A DNA stretch of 64,000 nt, taken from contig CM077115.1 of the NCBI GenBank assembly GCA_039619475.1, forward strand, positions 537,200,315-537,264,314. Direction: 5' to 3'. Source of the stretch: Icerya purchasi (taxonomy: Eukaryota; Arthropoda; Insecta; Hemiptera; Monophlebidae). The position numbers and the translations under genes are program-made. Every line of letters begins with the position of its first letter. The stretch's first letter is position 1. Under the pieces are notes generated by a model. That model was given only the letters and a program-made list of their open reading frames with translations. It made no database searches and was not told the DNA's origin. Of the stretch, positions 45,181 to 57,110 are shown in pieces.

Positions 45181-48100
45181 TTTATTTTATTTTTAAAATT
45201 TACATCTTGACAATAATTTGTGTCGTTTTAAATAGTTTTACGTGTAGAAATTTTGCTGCTTATGTTTTTTCGTTGAAGCTATTGAAACTTTAAAAATATC
45301 AAATCTATCTAAAATATGCTACTTTATATTATTAGATGCTTAAACATTGCTACTTGTCGAGCGTAGAAGTACGACGAATTAGGGAAGTTGGCGCATAACC
45401 CCTACACATGAATACAAATGTAGATATCTTAGACGTAATTATAAATAAATGTACAAAGAGGCTTCTGAGCCGAGATTGCCGGGCTCAAAAACCTCATTCG
45501 AACAACATTGCGATAACGTATTTCAGTCCTTATCTCATTTTACACGGAAGTATTGAAAGTTTTGTTAGTGCACAAATTATGGAGTATATTATTATCAACG
45601 AACTATTAAAATTTCGCGCATCATATGAGGAAGTATCTAAACCGATTTTTCCATTGTTTGTGAATAAAACTTTCGTATTCTGTTTTAAATTAAAACTGCT
45701 GAATAATGCTTTCTTCTAAAATATACATAATTCGGATTTTTAGTTTAAAAAGTTTTTTTTTTTTTTTTTTTTTTTCATAATCTTAAAATGATTCAAACTA
45801 AATGATTAATTATTGTATAATTTTGCAAATTTCATGAAAAAGCTATGAAGTTATATACCGAGCTGTTCTAGGTTCTGTTTTGTATCATACCTTTTATTTA
45901 ACGGAAAACTAATGAAGAAATTTTAGTTTTAATTTAAAATTACGATTAAGTAAATAAATAGAATGGAAAACGTAATGTGATTGAAAATTCGACCACATTA
46001 AAAATAAGGAATTCTATTGTACTACTTTTTTTTCCCCCGTTATATATTTATTAAAAAGTTTAGTTTAAATGTGAACATAATTTCAATACAACATTTGTTT
46101 ACTTAACTATGGTATGTGTCGCAAATTACTACACCTTTAAAAAGTATATAAATATTTACAAAATAAATTTAGTCATTGAAAATATCGTTGTTTTTATTAA
46201 GATTTTTTAAATAAAGGCGTAGTTTCACTTTAATTATTACGTATTTGACAAGTATTTTTCTTTCAGAAATAACTGACTAAAACCGGAAACAGATAAAATT
46301 ACCTTTTTAATTATAAAAAAGAAAAAAGAAACGATAAAGCTTGCGATAAATTATTGCACAATTTAAATATTCCCTTCGTTAAGTTTATCTGCTTCAGTTA
46401 TAGTTGATGGTGAAACATTCGAAATTAATCGTAGACGTGTATGTGTAAAATGGTAAATGTAGAAAAAAGGATTTTTTAAAAATCTCCAAGTTGTGATACC
46501 CCCCTCCTAGATAGATGTAGGTTTTTAGAGTAGATTTTTCTTTCATTTTTTCTAAGAATAACTTATTACTGGAAAATTAGTTAATTATATAAGCGAGTTC
46601 TTTGATGTGAGTGTTGCAACTTGTTATTATTACTATTCTGGAACATAATGAAGAAAAATAACAATACTAAAAATTTAACAACGCGTATAAAATTTTAATT
46701 AAAATCATTCAAAGAATACTTCAAGATGTTATATCGACTAGTGTACTTAAACATACACACATGCATGCACGTATGTATGTAATATATGTGTTTTAGATGA
46801 ATGTGGATATGTACTGCTTGTAAAACGAGGTAAGTATAGAAAATAACGGAATCTGTATAACAAAGCGATTTCCATACGAAGAGATTGCCTATTTCTGCGT
46901 AATTATTCTTAATAACCTTTACAAAATACATATTTTCGTACTATTATTATTTTCTGCTTATAGAGCCCCTATTGATTAAGAAAGTTATCAATTTCGAGTT
47001 TTTTTTTATAGAGAAATTTTAATTTAATAATTCTCTGCTCTGCGTCCTTTTATTGTTCTACTTTTTCTTCCTTTTGATGGTGTAGATTATCTGTGACATA
47101 AGGGTTCCATGAATATCGGATTTATATAAATTTGAGCTGTTTATTTACTCTAGTAGTTCTATCTACGGGGCATGTGCTAATAAAATTACCGTCTTGCATC
47201 CAAGCAAAACGTTTAGACAAAAGAAATGTGTTGCTTTATGAAGAACTGATGGAATCGCGATTAGTTGTAATTAAAATAGCGAAGTTAAATTAATAAAAAT
47301 AAAATCTAAACGTATTATAATTTTCATCGATCGATTTGCAAAACATGTAGGAGGCGGTTATTGACCGTAGTATTAAAGATGCTAAATGTCTAGAGGTACT
47401 AATTTCGTTTTGAAGCTGGACCGCGGATGTTATAGAGTAAATATGGAATATGGTTGTTGACGTGCGAGTGAGGACGGTGAACCTTCCGAAATGAATGAAG
47501 TATAATTATCCGCTAGTCCCAAAAATTTTCAGGACTTTAGTTTCTGTTAACAAATAATATTGCTTATCTTATTAACCGGAGAAATAAAATTAATTTATCA
47601 GTGCCTAATTGTAGATTTTTTTTGTTGTTTCTATTTATTTTTCTTCAAACTATTTTTACAGTAGGACGACTATTTTTTCGATAACCAAGAAAAGTCAGGG
47701 AATTTGAAAAAGTTGAGGAAATACCTGCCTGATGTGTTATAGAACTTGAAAGTATTAAAAATGATTGCAAAACTTTAGTATATGTGTACTCTACTCTGTA
47801 AAGTTAATGAAAAATCTCTTCAGATTTTTCTGTTGATCAAAATGGTGTGTGAAGCATGAGAGACTAAAGTCGTGTCGAGGTAACTATGCTAATAGGAACC
47901 CTATGAAAAAAAAAAACCAAAAAAAACGTAGTATCGAATTTTATGTACTATGTTGATAAAAAATAAAAGTCACACTTTGTAATTTGAGGTTTTATCCATA
48001 CTATTTGCCTGTAAAATGGTAATGTGAGAATTATAAAATATGTATGTTTATCCTTTTTCTACAAATTAATTATTCTTTGATCAGTGCAAAACATATTGCG

Positions 48101-48422
48101 AAATATTTGGAAATTATATGGTTTTATTTCTTTACGGAGTTTTCTAAGTCAGAGGAAAAGTGTTAAAAAAAATCTGGAAACCCTGAAATCAGAGATTTTT
48201 TTTTGAAAAAATAAAAAAAAAATGACTACCCCGTATAGTTTCAACGTTCAAACGTACATGCCAGCGTAAGTTACTTGTGTTGCGGATAAAATATATAAAA
48301 AAAAAGACCCTTCTCAGTACTATATCAACAGTTAGAAACCCGCTCTTATGTAGAAATGTTTGTCAGTTTTTTGGAGCTATTACAGAGAAGAAGTAATGTA
48401 ATATATCAGAATTTCGAAGATA
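45181..48422. other. T-rich DNA, no recognised gene
   Basis: Includes an unassigned 103-codon plus-strand frame (45408-45719, starting MNTNVDILDVIINKCTKRLL) with no domain I recognise, and a T run of more than 20 near 45752. The rest shows nothing. Confidence 0.4.
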
Positions 48423-49056
48423 TCAAAATACACTATTAGGACCACCGACTGATCGACCACATTGCTTTGTAATTTGCGGGCAGTAGAATTTTGCATTAAA
48501 ATCATGCACAACCGCAATAGATGTAACCGATAAAAATCGATCGGTAGTCAGCGTATTAAACGATCTAAGAAAGAACCTTGGTTTTAGTGTAGTATCCCTT
48601 TTTGTTATTTCAAGTGAAATCGATAATTTGTTTTTAATTAGATATTTCTGAAATTTAGTATCTGGTAAAGGAATAAGAATCGCGTAGTAGAGTTCCATTA
48701 GAGAAAGCAAATTTATTCTGTTAAGCTCTACGGGAGACGAATACCAACGAATACAATTGAAGCAGTACTGTGCATTTTTGAAATTAATAACAGGGTTATT
48801 TTTAGAATATTTCATACGGACATGTGTTTACTTAATATTTAATTTTTCATATAAAGATTAATGTGAAAGTACATAGAACGGGGGGGGGGTCGTCTACCAA
48901 TATCGATTGTAATTTTGAACTATCCAGCAAAAGTATTTCCTTGTGCCGGTCTAGTATAGATGTGTTTATATTTTTTTTTAATTTTATCTTGGGCTCGTCA
49001 ACTATAGACACTAACCCATCGCGAGAGGAGTTTATATTTATATTTTCAATGTGCAA
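48423..49056 (-). pseudogene. Two adjacent unassigned minus-strand ORFs
   Basis: Frames of 69 codons (49056-48847, MHIENININSSRDGLVSIVD...) and 130 codons (48815-48423, MKYSKNNPVINFKNAQYCFN...) lie head to tail. The second is the longest frame in the window not explained by DNAJA3, a repeat or a known transposon. Its residue mix is protein-like (scattered Asp, Arg, Cys and Pro), unusual for random AT-rich DNA. The first ends next to a run of nine C on the coding strand, a likely place for a frameshift in the DNA or the assembly. I recognise no family. It could be a decayed mobile-element or foreign gene, an exon, or chance. Confidence 0.25.
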
Positions 49057-51029
49057 CGATGGAATTCGAAAATCAAGCCCTCTATACGAAACACCCTATT
49101 GTGTGCCAATCATAAGGTAGTAGTGGTAGTTGGATCTAATAGAGAGATATTAGTAAGATTTTTTTTTTTTCAGAAAAAAGCTAGTATAAGTTCGACAGTT
49201 TTGAAATTTATTTCCTGTTCTCGTTTGTTTTTGCGGAATCTTTAGAATTTTTTTCGCGTTGGTTAGTTTTAAAAAATATCGGCAAAGTGTAGAGTTATTA
49301 CGAAGAGAAAAGAGTTGTGTTACTACATAGTCTGTTATTTTCCTCTTATTTCACATTGATGGTGTATAGAATACCACTTCGCTTAATTATTCTCGTATCG
49401 CTTTTTGTGAGCATTTTTGCGAAAAGGGGGTAGAAGTGAAACTTTGTGTTCTGGCGCAGAGTTAATTATACAATATCTGCTAGTCGGAACATAGTGGATG
49501 TTGTCGATAGTACGGTTCAGGTGAAGAGGTGCCTACGTACTCTAATCATGACTGTAACTCTACGTGGCTGCTCTGCATACTGAAAACAATTTGCTCTGCT
49601 CCCCTCTCCCCGCGGCTGTTACGATTACTATTTATAATCAGAGTTGTTATTTACAATTTTAAAACGGTTTCACTTATTCCTATTATCGGGAAATTCTGTT
49701 TTCCTCGAGACAAACCTGCATTATTACGTGAACCCATTAAGATGACACATTGCCCCCATTAACACAGTTGTAATCATATGCCCCGTCTTGGTCAATGATA
49801 GATTTCATTTTATTAGGGTTTCCGTAAAAACCGACTTATTTCAACTGCCGCATTCTATTATAATACGGTGCTCTTAACAGTTGACCGCTGCTTATGATTC
49901 ATTTTGTGCTTTTTCTTCTACAATTATCTCTAACCTATAGACGACACACGTACACACATATATTCTCTTTGTCACAGTTATATCTGCCACTTGAAAGAGC
50001 GGTTTAGCCACCGGTTTAAATGGTAGTTAGTTGTGGGGATTTTCGGTATATTTTTAAACGTACCATTGTTATTTTCTGGTACAGAGCTGATCGTTGAGTA
50101 ATTATCCGGTAATTTTCTTTTTTCGTACTCAATAGTTCTATTTTACTTGATCTAACATAAATAATAAAATTGCTCTTTAACGTGAATGTATTGTAATCGC
50201 GCGGTAATTCATTTCTCTGTGAACGATGATTTTTTTTTTTCCTTGTTTAAATTATGATTATACGTTTGTAAAATCGATAAAATCTACAGTATGTATTATA
50301 CGAAGACTGGGCATTTGATTAATAACACTTTCGGTAATAATGTACTGTATTTAAAAAAATATGTATACTATAAAAGTTTTGCTGTACGGGGAACATTTTT
50401 TTTTTTTTTTTTTCGTCAAAATACCTGTATATATGTATAATATTATTATATAAGTATTTCTAGTGTAAGTTTGCATATTTCAGTCAATGACCCTTTTCTT
50501 CGGGGGTTGCTTTTTGTACACGGATAAATTTATATAATGATTAAAGAGAATAAAATGATGAATAAAAATTCTTTATTTATTTACACTCTCGTGTTTGCGG
50601 TTTCATTGTATTATTTTCAGCTCAGTGAACGCGTCAACAAAACTCGAAAATTAGTTTGTCTTGGGCTACGTTTTGATTTATCGTCCGGAAAAATTCTCTT
50701 TACGCAGACTTAATCGACTTTTATAAATCGGCTTTTATGAAGTGAAGTTCGAGCGGCTACATTTACAGTAGTACTCGCGTTGATGAGTTTCTTCGACTGT
50801 GCACTTCCTCCGTGCCCATCACTGTGGGGGGGTCCTCCACGATCCTTAAAATGAATTCCATTGTGGACACAGTTTCGGCGATGTCTTTTGAGAAGGTGAT
50901 TTGAAGAATGAAAAAAAAAAATGTCTGCCTACTGCGGTTTTCGTGCGTTCTGTGATGCAAAATCGGCCTGCCGGCTAAAATGTAGAAGTACTCTTCAACA
51001 CGCCCGAGTATATTTTTTTTTTGTAAATA
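49057..51029. other. No recognised gene
   Basis: Stretches at 49480-49800 and 50760-50990 are less AT-rich than average. They contain short frames (49529-49762 plus, 50763-50960 minus) without recognisable motifs. The 50.8-kb patch also has a run of seven G. A T18 run lies near 50397. Confidence 0.4.
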
Positions 51030-51418
51030 CAGTAGACTCCGAATTATCTAATTGGGGCTGAAGGTTGGTCGGATACCGAAAAAGTCGGGTAATCCAAAAT
51101 TAATATATTTTCAACGTAAAAATAACGTGCATAAAATTGAAAAAAAGTTATTTACTTACAAAAATTGAACTTTAGCATAAAAAAAGGAACAAACAAGTGA
51201 AAAAACAATACACACTTAGTAACAAATCGCAAATTATAACTTTTTAAAATACAGTCAACTCCGAATTATCCGTCCTAATCGGAGCTGAAGGTTGTTCGGA
51301 TACCGAAAAAAAGTTGGGTAATCGGGAGTCTACTGCATTGTTTTTGGTTTGTTTTTTTTTTTTTTATCGCTATTAGAGTCAGATAACCCGAAAATCGGAT
51401 AATCGGGAGTCTCTACTG
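51030..51418. mobile_element. pogo-like MITE with an internal second copy
   Basis: 389 bp flanked by TA (51028-51029, 51419-51420). The left tip is CAGTAGACTCCGAATTATC and the right tip on the other strand is CAGTAGAGACTCCCGATTAT, the CAGTAGACTC...TTATCCG pattern of pogo/Tigger-type terminal repeats. A second unit of about 84 bp with both tips (CAGTCAACTCC... and ...GGGAGTCTACTG) lies inside at 51252-51335 and repeats the left 80 bases (GAGCTGAAGGTTGTTCGGAT against GGGCTGAAGGTTGGTCGGAT). No transposase is present. The segment is a short non-autonomous element or a composite of two. Confidence 0.75.
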
Positions 51419-54400
51419 TACTCGGATTATTCCTTTTCCCGATTCAGTGTAGAGAATAAATTGAATCGAAAAGCGCGCAATAATTCTTATCAATGCGTAA
51501 TTTTCAAATTTAAATTACTTTAAAAATCGGCTTTTCGATGATTATAATTAATAACTAATAAATTAGTTATCCATTAAATTATTTATAATTGTCCAAAATT
51601 GAAATTTTAGTGGAAATGTAATAAGCAATTTTATCCTGCAGATGATGATGTGTGTTTTTTTGGTTTTTATAATAGGCTTTCAAAATAATCTTTGATAAAA
51701 CAGTTTAAAATTCGACTTATTCAAAACTGTTGTTTAAAACATAATACAAGTTTTTCATCTATTATTTAATAAAGAGAATATTTTAAATTCCCTTAATATT
51801 AATCGATCTGAAATCTCGAAATAAAGGTTTTTAAAAAACGCGTTGTATATGAAAAATTTTATTTCTGATGTCTCTAAAAGGTTTAGTTTTTTTAATATAC
51901 TACATAATGTAATTAAGTTTTGTTTTTTTGAATTTCACCTAATATCGAATTATACGATTTCAGTTTTATTACGAATTAATTCATCAGATTTTATGTTGGT
52001 AAAAATCCTTCTATTTTTTTGTCGTATTAATAATAACTTAATAGTGTCGGAAAATGTCATATTTCCCATATAAATAATTTGCTAAAAATTATTATTGACG
52101 CAATTAATGTATTAGATTTAGCGATTTTTTTTACCGGTTTGTTAACTTTCTTTTTTTTTTTTCATTATAAATATTGTGTCCTCCCTAAACATTTAATAAG
52201 AACGAAATTATTACGTACAATAAGAAAACATTTACGTTACATTTAAGTAATCCAATTTAAATTTTTAATGATTCGAACTTTTTAAATGATTCTTAATAAT
52301 TCCGAGAATGTGAGAGTTTTAATTCAGAAATAACGATCGTGATTTGGAGTAATTGCGCGAATCGAATTTTAAATTACGGTACCGGTACAACGCGATTTTT
52401 CGGAAGAATCGTATCCTTTCGGTTATTCTAATAATCGCAAGGATTGTAATTCGAAAATCATTACATCACTATTTTGCAATTTGTTTTTTTCATTTATGTG
52501 TGTAGGTCACAAGCAACATTTAGTAGTCGAATTAATTTTTCGTCCATTTTCTCGGGCGATTTAAGTAAATCATCGGATGGATGCGCCCATGTGTAAAAAT
52601 TGTGCAATATGCGCACATCATAGACAGTCGGTGCGTGATCACATCCGTCATAATAACACGGTGAAAGATTGGTTTGAGCACATGCTTGTCTTGATTCTTT
52701 TCAACATCGTGTTCGCTAACTTTTTATCCTACTAGCACAAACTGTATCGAGTTCTGTGTATTCGGAACGGGAAAAATTATAACACTTCTCGTGTCGCATA
52801 TTACTGAAATATTTTTAAAACTGTGAAACAGGCGATCATCGGGAATATATCGATGATTAGCCCCGGACGATGTTGCTTAACATTTGTCCCGTTTCATACG
52901 GAGCAGCAAACAGTGTAATTTATGTAACGTACTCGATTCGGGGAATTTTGTAATTGTTATTTTTCTACGCGGAAAGTTCTATTCCGAACTTTTACCATTA
53001 GTTCTTGCATATTTTAACGAATAATGAATTTTAATGCTGTTAATTGATATACCTCGGCGATGCATATATTTTGTGCAAAATAGCCGAGATAACATCGTTC
53101 GATACGGCTAATTCACAATATATTGTTGCGGTGTGTGGCTAGCTGATTACGCAATCACTTTAGCGGTGATTCGAAATTACTCGTTACCCGAATAAAAGAT
53201 GAAATTTAATTAATTCGTCGTAAAATAAAATTTAGCACGGACCGGGTGTGGCTGTTTTGTTTAAGACACACACTTTAGGAACGATTACGGGTGTCGTGAA
53301 TATTTGATTTTTTTCTGTTTTTTCTGTTTTTTTTTCTTCATTCGGTAATTCTCTTATGAAAGAAAATAGATCATCGTGTATTGTGGCCGTACTCATTGCT
53401 TCGCCTAGATATTCAATGACTGTAATCGTGTCTTGTGATTTAACATTTGATTATTTTGATAATTCGACGGATATGCTGCAATTTTTAATTTAATCTCTTC
53501 ATCATTTTCCGTAAATGTTTACACACATTTTTTGTCTTTATCCGCTTCTTTTTCAAATATGATACAGCGTCCATCAGCTTGCGCTGTTTATCAATTTCTG
53601 TTACCGAATGATGTCGAGATATATACATGGATGTACGCTTGCTCGGGAGTAGTTGTACGTTTTATTCGAAATTTTGAATCGCTGACAATGCAGACCTGTA
53701 AAAAAATATCCGATTTCGCCATTGCATATCACGAATATTGAAAATTTAATAAATGTTAAAATCGCGTATATATTGCTCACAGAATCGTTTATATCGACCA
53801 ATGAGGGGATATTTATTAGTGATAAAACGAGAAGGTGCTTATGAAGTAGTGGTATATACACGTGAAAAATTATAAGAATATACAAAAATTGTATGAAATT
53901 TTATCAAAAATTTATGAAAAATTATTATTTTTTTTTTTTTTATGCTATAAATGATAATGTTCATTTTCGGTGTACCTATATTTTCGGTTTCGGGTGTATT
54001 TATATTTTCGGCCAGTTTATAAATCTCGGTATATTTAAAATCAGTCGATCATCAACTTTGGACTGTCAGATTGTGCTGTTACTTCGATTTTAAACAACGA
54101 ATTTTTGTTTTATTGCCTTTTTTCCTGTTATTACCGATAAATCAAGTTCAAATAGTCTTCTTGGTACTGTACCGACTAATTTGTAAATTTTTTATCCCGA
54201 TTAAAGTTTTTAACCTAATCGCGGAGTGCGACAAATTACAAAATTCTTAGTCTTTTTTGGAAAAATTACTAAACATCTTTTAAAAATCTCACTATAAAAT
54301 AAACGCATAAACTTCCGATTTCGTAATGCGGCGAATCAGCTTCGTTTGTTGAAATGATAGAGAAAAGGTGTGTCGGATATGTAAAAAAAAATTATCATTT

Positions 54401-56500
54401 ATTAATTTAAACACTCTGGCCGTATTCGGTAAAATGCTAAATAATTTAAACTCTTAAATGACAGTGTAGCTAAGTATTCCGTTTTGTATTAGTTGTTTTT
54501 TTTTAACTTATATCCAAGACAACCCATAATTTATTCATGTAATAATGAATAATTATAAATATTTAAATTGAATATTTATATTATAAACGTTTTCATTCCA
54601 TCCTAACCTAGAAAAAAATGAATATAAATTAAATCGAACGCCTGAAACAGAGACCTGATACCATTCGGTAATTCTTTTCTTTTTCTAGTTGAAGATGGGA
54701 TATTTCCGAAATCGTTCCTAATATAATTTTCTATGTATATTCAGTTTAAATGCTTATTAATTATTCGTTATTTTATTTCATCAGTTAAAATTCTTTCAAC
54801 TCTAGAGAATTAGTAATATCGTTTTTATTAAACTCGATTGTTTTCGCGTAAGACATGGTATTCGGCACGTGTTATTGTAATAGCATTTGTTTTGAATTCG
54901 TATTTCTGAACAACACTAATTACAGAACTTTTTAAATTGTGTTATAGCGAGATCGGTGTTACTGATTTAATCACGGTTATTTAATTTTCCGGCCATTCGC
55001 ATTTAGTAATAATGGCGCAGTTAGAAGCCGAGTAAGTGTTAGAAAGACTCCGCAAATGGCGAAGGGAAAAACATTCTAGCCAGCTTATTATGTTTTTGGT
55101 TTTTTCCCTTCTTTTTTCCAATTGAGTTAATTTTAAAAGTAAACTTGCTTATAATTACGGTTCGGATTATATTGCGCGCCAAAAAATTTCATAATAGAGA
55201 TATACATAGGAGATTGTATATTTAAAAAAAGTAAAATAAAATCTTACGTTTTTCGCTTCGTTTTTTTCTATTATTATTTAATAAGTTTACATTGAAAAAC
55301 ATTAAATTATAAATCTAAATTTAAAAATTGTTACATTTAACAATAAGAATTTTTTCTAAATTTTCGGCACGAAAATGCATCTGTTAACACGTAGCTTTCA
55401 GTACAGAAAACGTCTCTGTCGCAAGACACAGCAACCGGTAAATATTTAAAAGCGGTCACTTCAGATGTATAGTATAATTTAATTTTCACCTGGTGTTCTG
55501 TTTAAAGGTTTCACTATTAATTGTAATAGATATAAATATAAAAATCCTAAAAGGTCGGAAATTGCTCTGTTTCAACTCATTTCATTTTATATATATATAT
55601 TTTAAAAAAAAGTAAAAACGATTCTTTTTTTTTATCGTTTAATAAATACGCTGCAAGAGACTATTGTCGGACAGTTAATTTGCAGAAAGAAGAAAAAAAA
55701 TGGTGCAGCTTTTCCCAAATGTATTTTCTTTAAGAAGTTATCAATTTGATTCATTTGCTCGTCTTTTTAACAGTTTAGAATATTTAATCAGATGTGTAAT
55801 TGTTATGTTTTCTTTATACGTAATTATGAAAAACACACGAAAAATTCTCAGAATATGTGAAGTATGAACGTAATGTCCAAAATATGCGTTTTTATTGAGT
55901 TTGTGCGTTTCGAATCTACAACCTTTGAAATGCCTAGATTCCAAATATTAATTGTGCGCTATATGCAGAATCGGAACCTTACTCATACCGTCCAATATTT
56001 TAATAAAACTGTTTGTTATCTGTATACAAGGAAGCTTACGAATATCGAGGCTTAAAATATAATAAATTTAATTTTACTTTTCTTTTTTTGTAATAACAAT
56101 TTCGATGAATTCGTAGAAATTCATGAAAAAAAGTTAAGCTGATAAGGAATAATGAAACAGGGATGTAATCTGTAGAATGGTGTGGTTTTAGATTTCGACC
56201 AGTTTTTACTTCTGTGTGCTTGTTTTTGTTTTACTTTTATTTTCAGTCGAAAATGGATGTCAAGACGTATTAAACTGATAATTGTGATGTATTTGTTTAC
56301 CGTTTTTTATTGGTATATTTAATTATATTATTTCTAATCTGCAGAAGTTAATAGGAGCAAAAGTTACTTAACGATAAAGTAATTTTACCGTTATATTTCT
56401 AAAGTTTTTTTTCCTTTTCTTTTGTTTTAGGGGGTAGGGCCTAATTAGGATATATTGGTGGGAAAAATTTATTGAAATATTATATACATACATACATATA
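51419..56500. other. No recognised gene
   Basis: AT-rich. 52.3-53.3 kb has noticeably more CpG words (for example tacggtaccggtacaacgcg, catcggatggatgcgcccat) than the surroundings and could be regulatory or an old repeat. No frame or transposon end was recognised. Confidence 0.4.
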
Positions 56501-57110
56501 TATATATATATAACAATACAAGTATTTAAATATTATAATGGTATTCGTTTAATTTAAGTATAGACCGATTCAACTTTTACATATGGTTTTCGTTTAAGGT
56601 CTGGCCAAGAATATTCTTGTTATATTTCAATTTTCTTAAAGAATTTCCGTAATGAATTTTATAAATTTTCTTGGATGTACGCAATTTCTCGAAATATTCT
56701 CTACTGTTGTTGTATTTCTGTCGGGTACTTTTGAATTTCTTACATATCTGAAATGTATGGTCTGGGAAGGGATTTTCTGGTTCCATACATTCTTTGCAAA
56801 AGTTTGTCTTAAATCGGTTTAGGTTAGCTGCGAAATTACCGTGACCTATTAATAGAAAATGTATTTTTCCCCATTTCTTTTATTTATCCTCTTTTCTTGG
56901 GAGGGGGAGTTGTCAATTCTGGACATTGGCACGGCGCAAGTGATAATTTTTCTATATTTCCGATGTGTGATGGCAGAATTAGAACCAGGCTTTGCTCGAA
57001 CGAAATACTACTATCTAACCAAGTACCCTTCGGTGGTTGTTTTTTTCTATTTCGTCCGCTTTAACCTGAACTTGCATCGCATACTTGGACATTGCGATTA
57101 AAGTGTTAAC
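56500..57110 (-). pseudogene. LINE C-terminal fragment (zinc-knuckle region)
   Basis: The minus strand encodes FLLIGHGNFAANLNRFKTNF, then CKECMEPENPFPDHTFQICK and KFKSTRQKY. This is the gating-loop and CCHC-like tail (LTGHGxFxxYLxRF, CxxC, H, C) found after the RNase H or reverse transcriptase of R1/Jockey-type LINEs. Sequence further upstream on that strand is frameshifted. It is a dead fragment, and its boundaries are the limits of recognisable coding sequence. Confidence 0.6.

Noticed and set aside
45408..45719. 103-codon plus-strand ORF near the possible promoter
   Set aside because: No domain, no splice context and no supporting composition; it may be a chance opening.
56859..57101. 80-codon plus-strand ORF
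   Set aside because: Antisense to the LINE C-terminal fragment on the minus strand.
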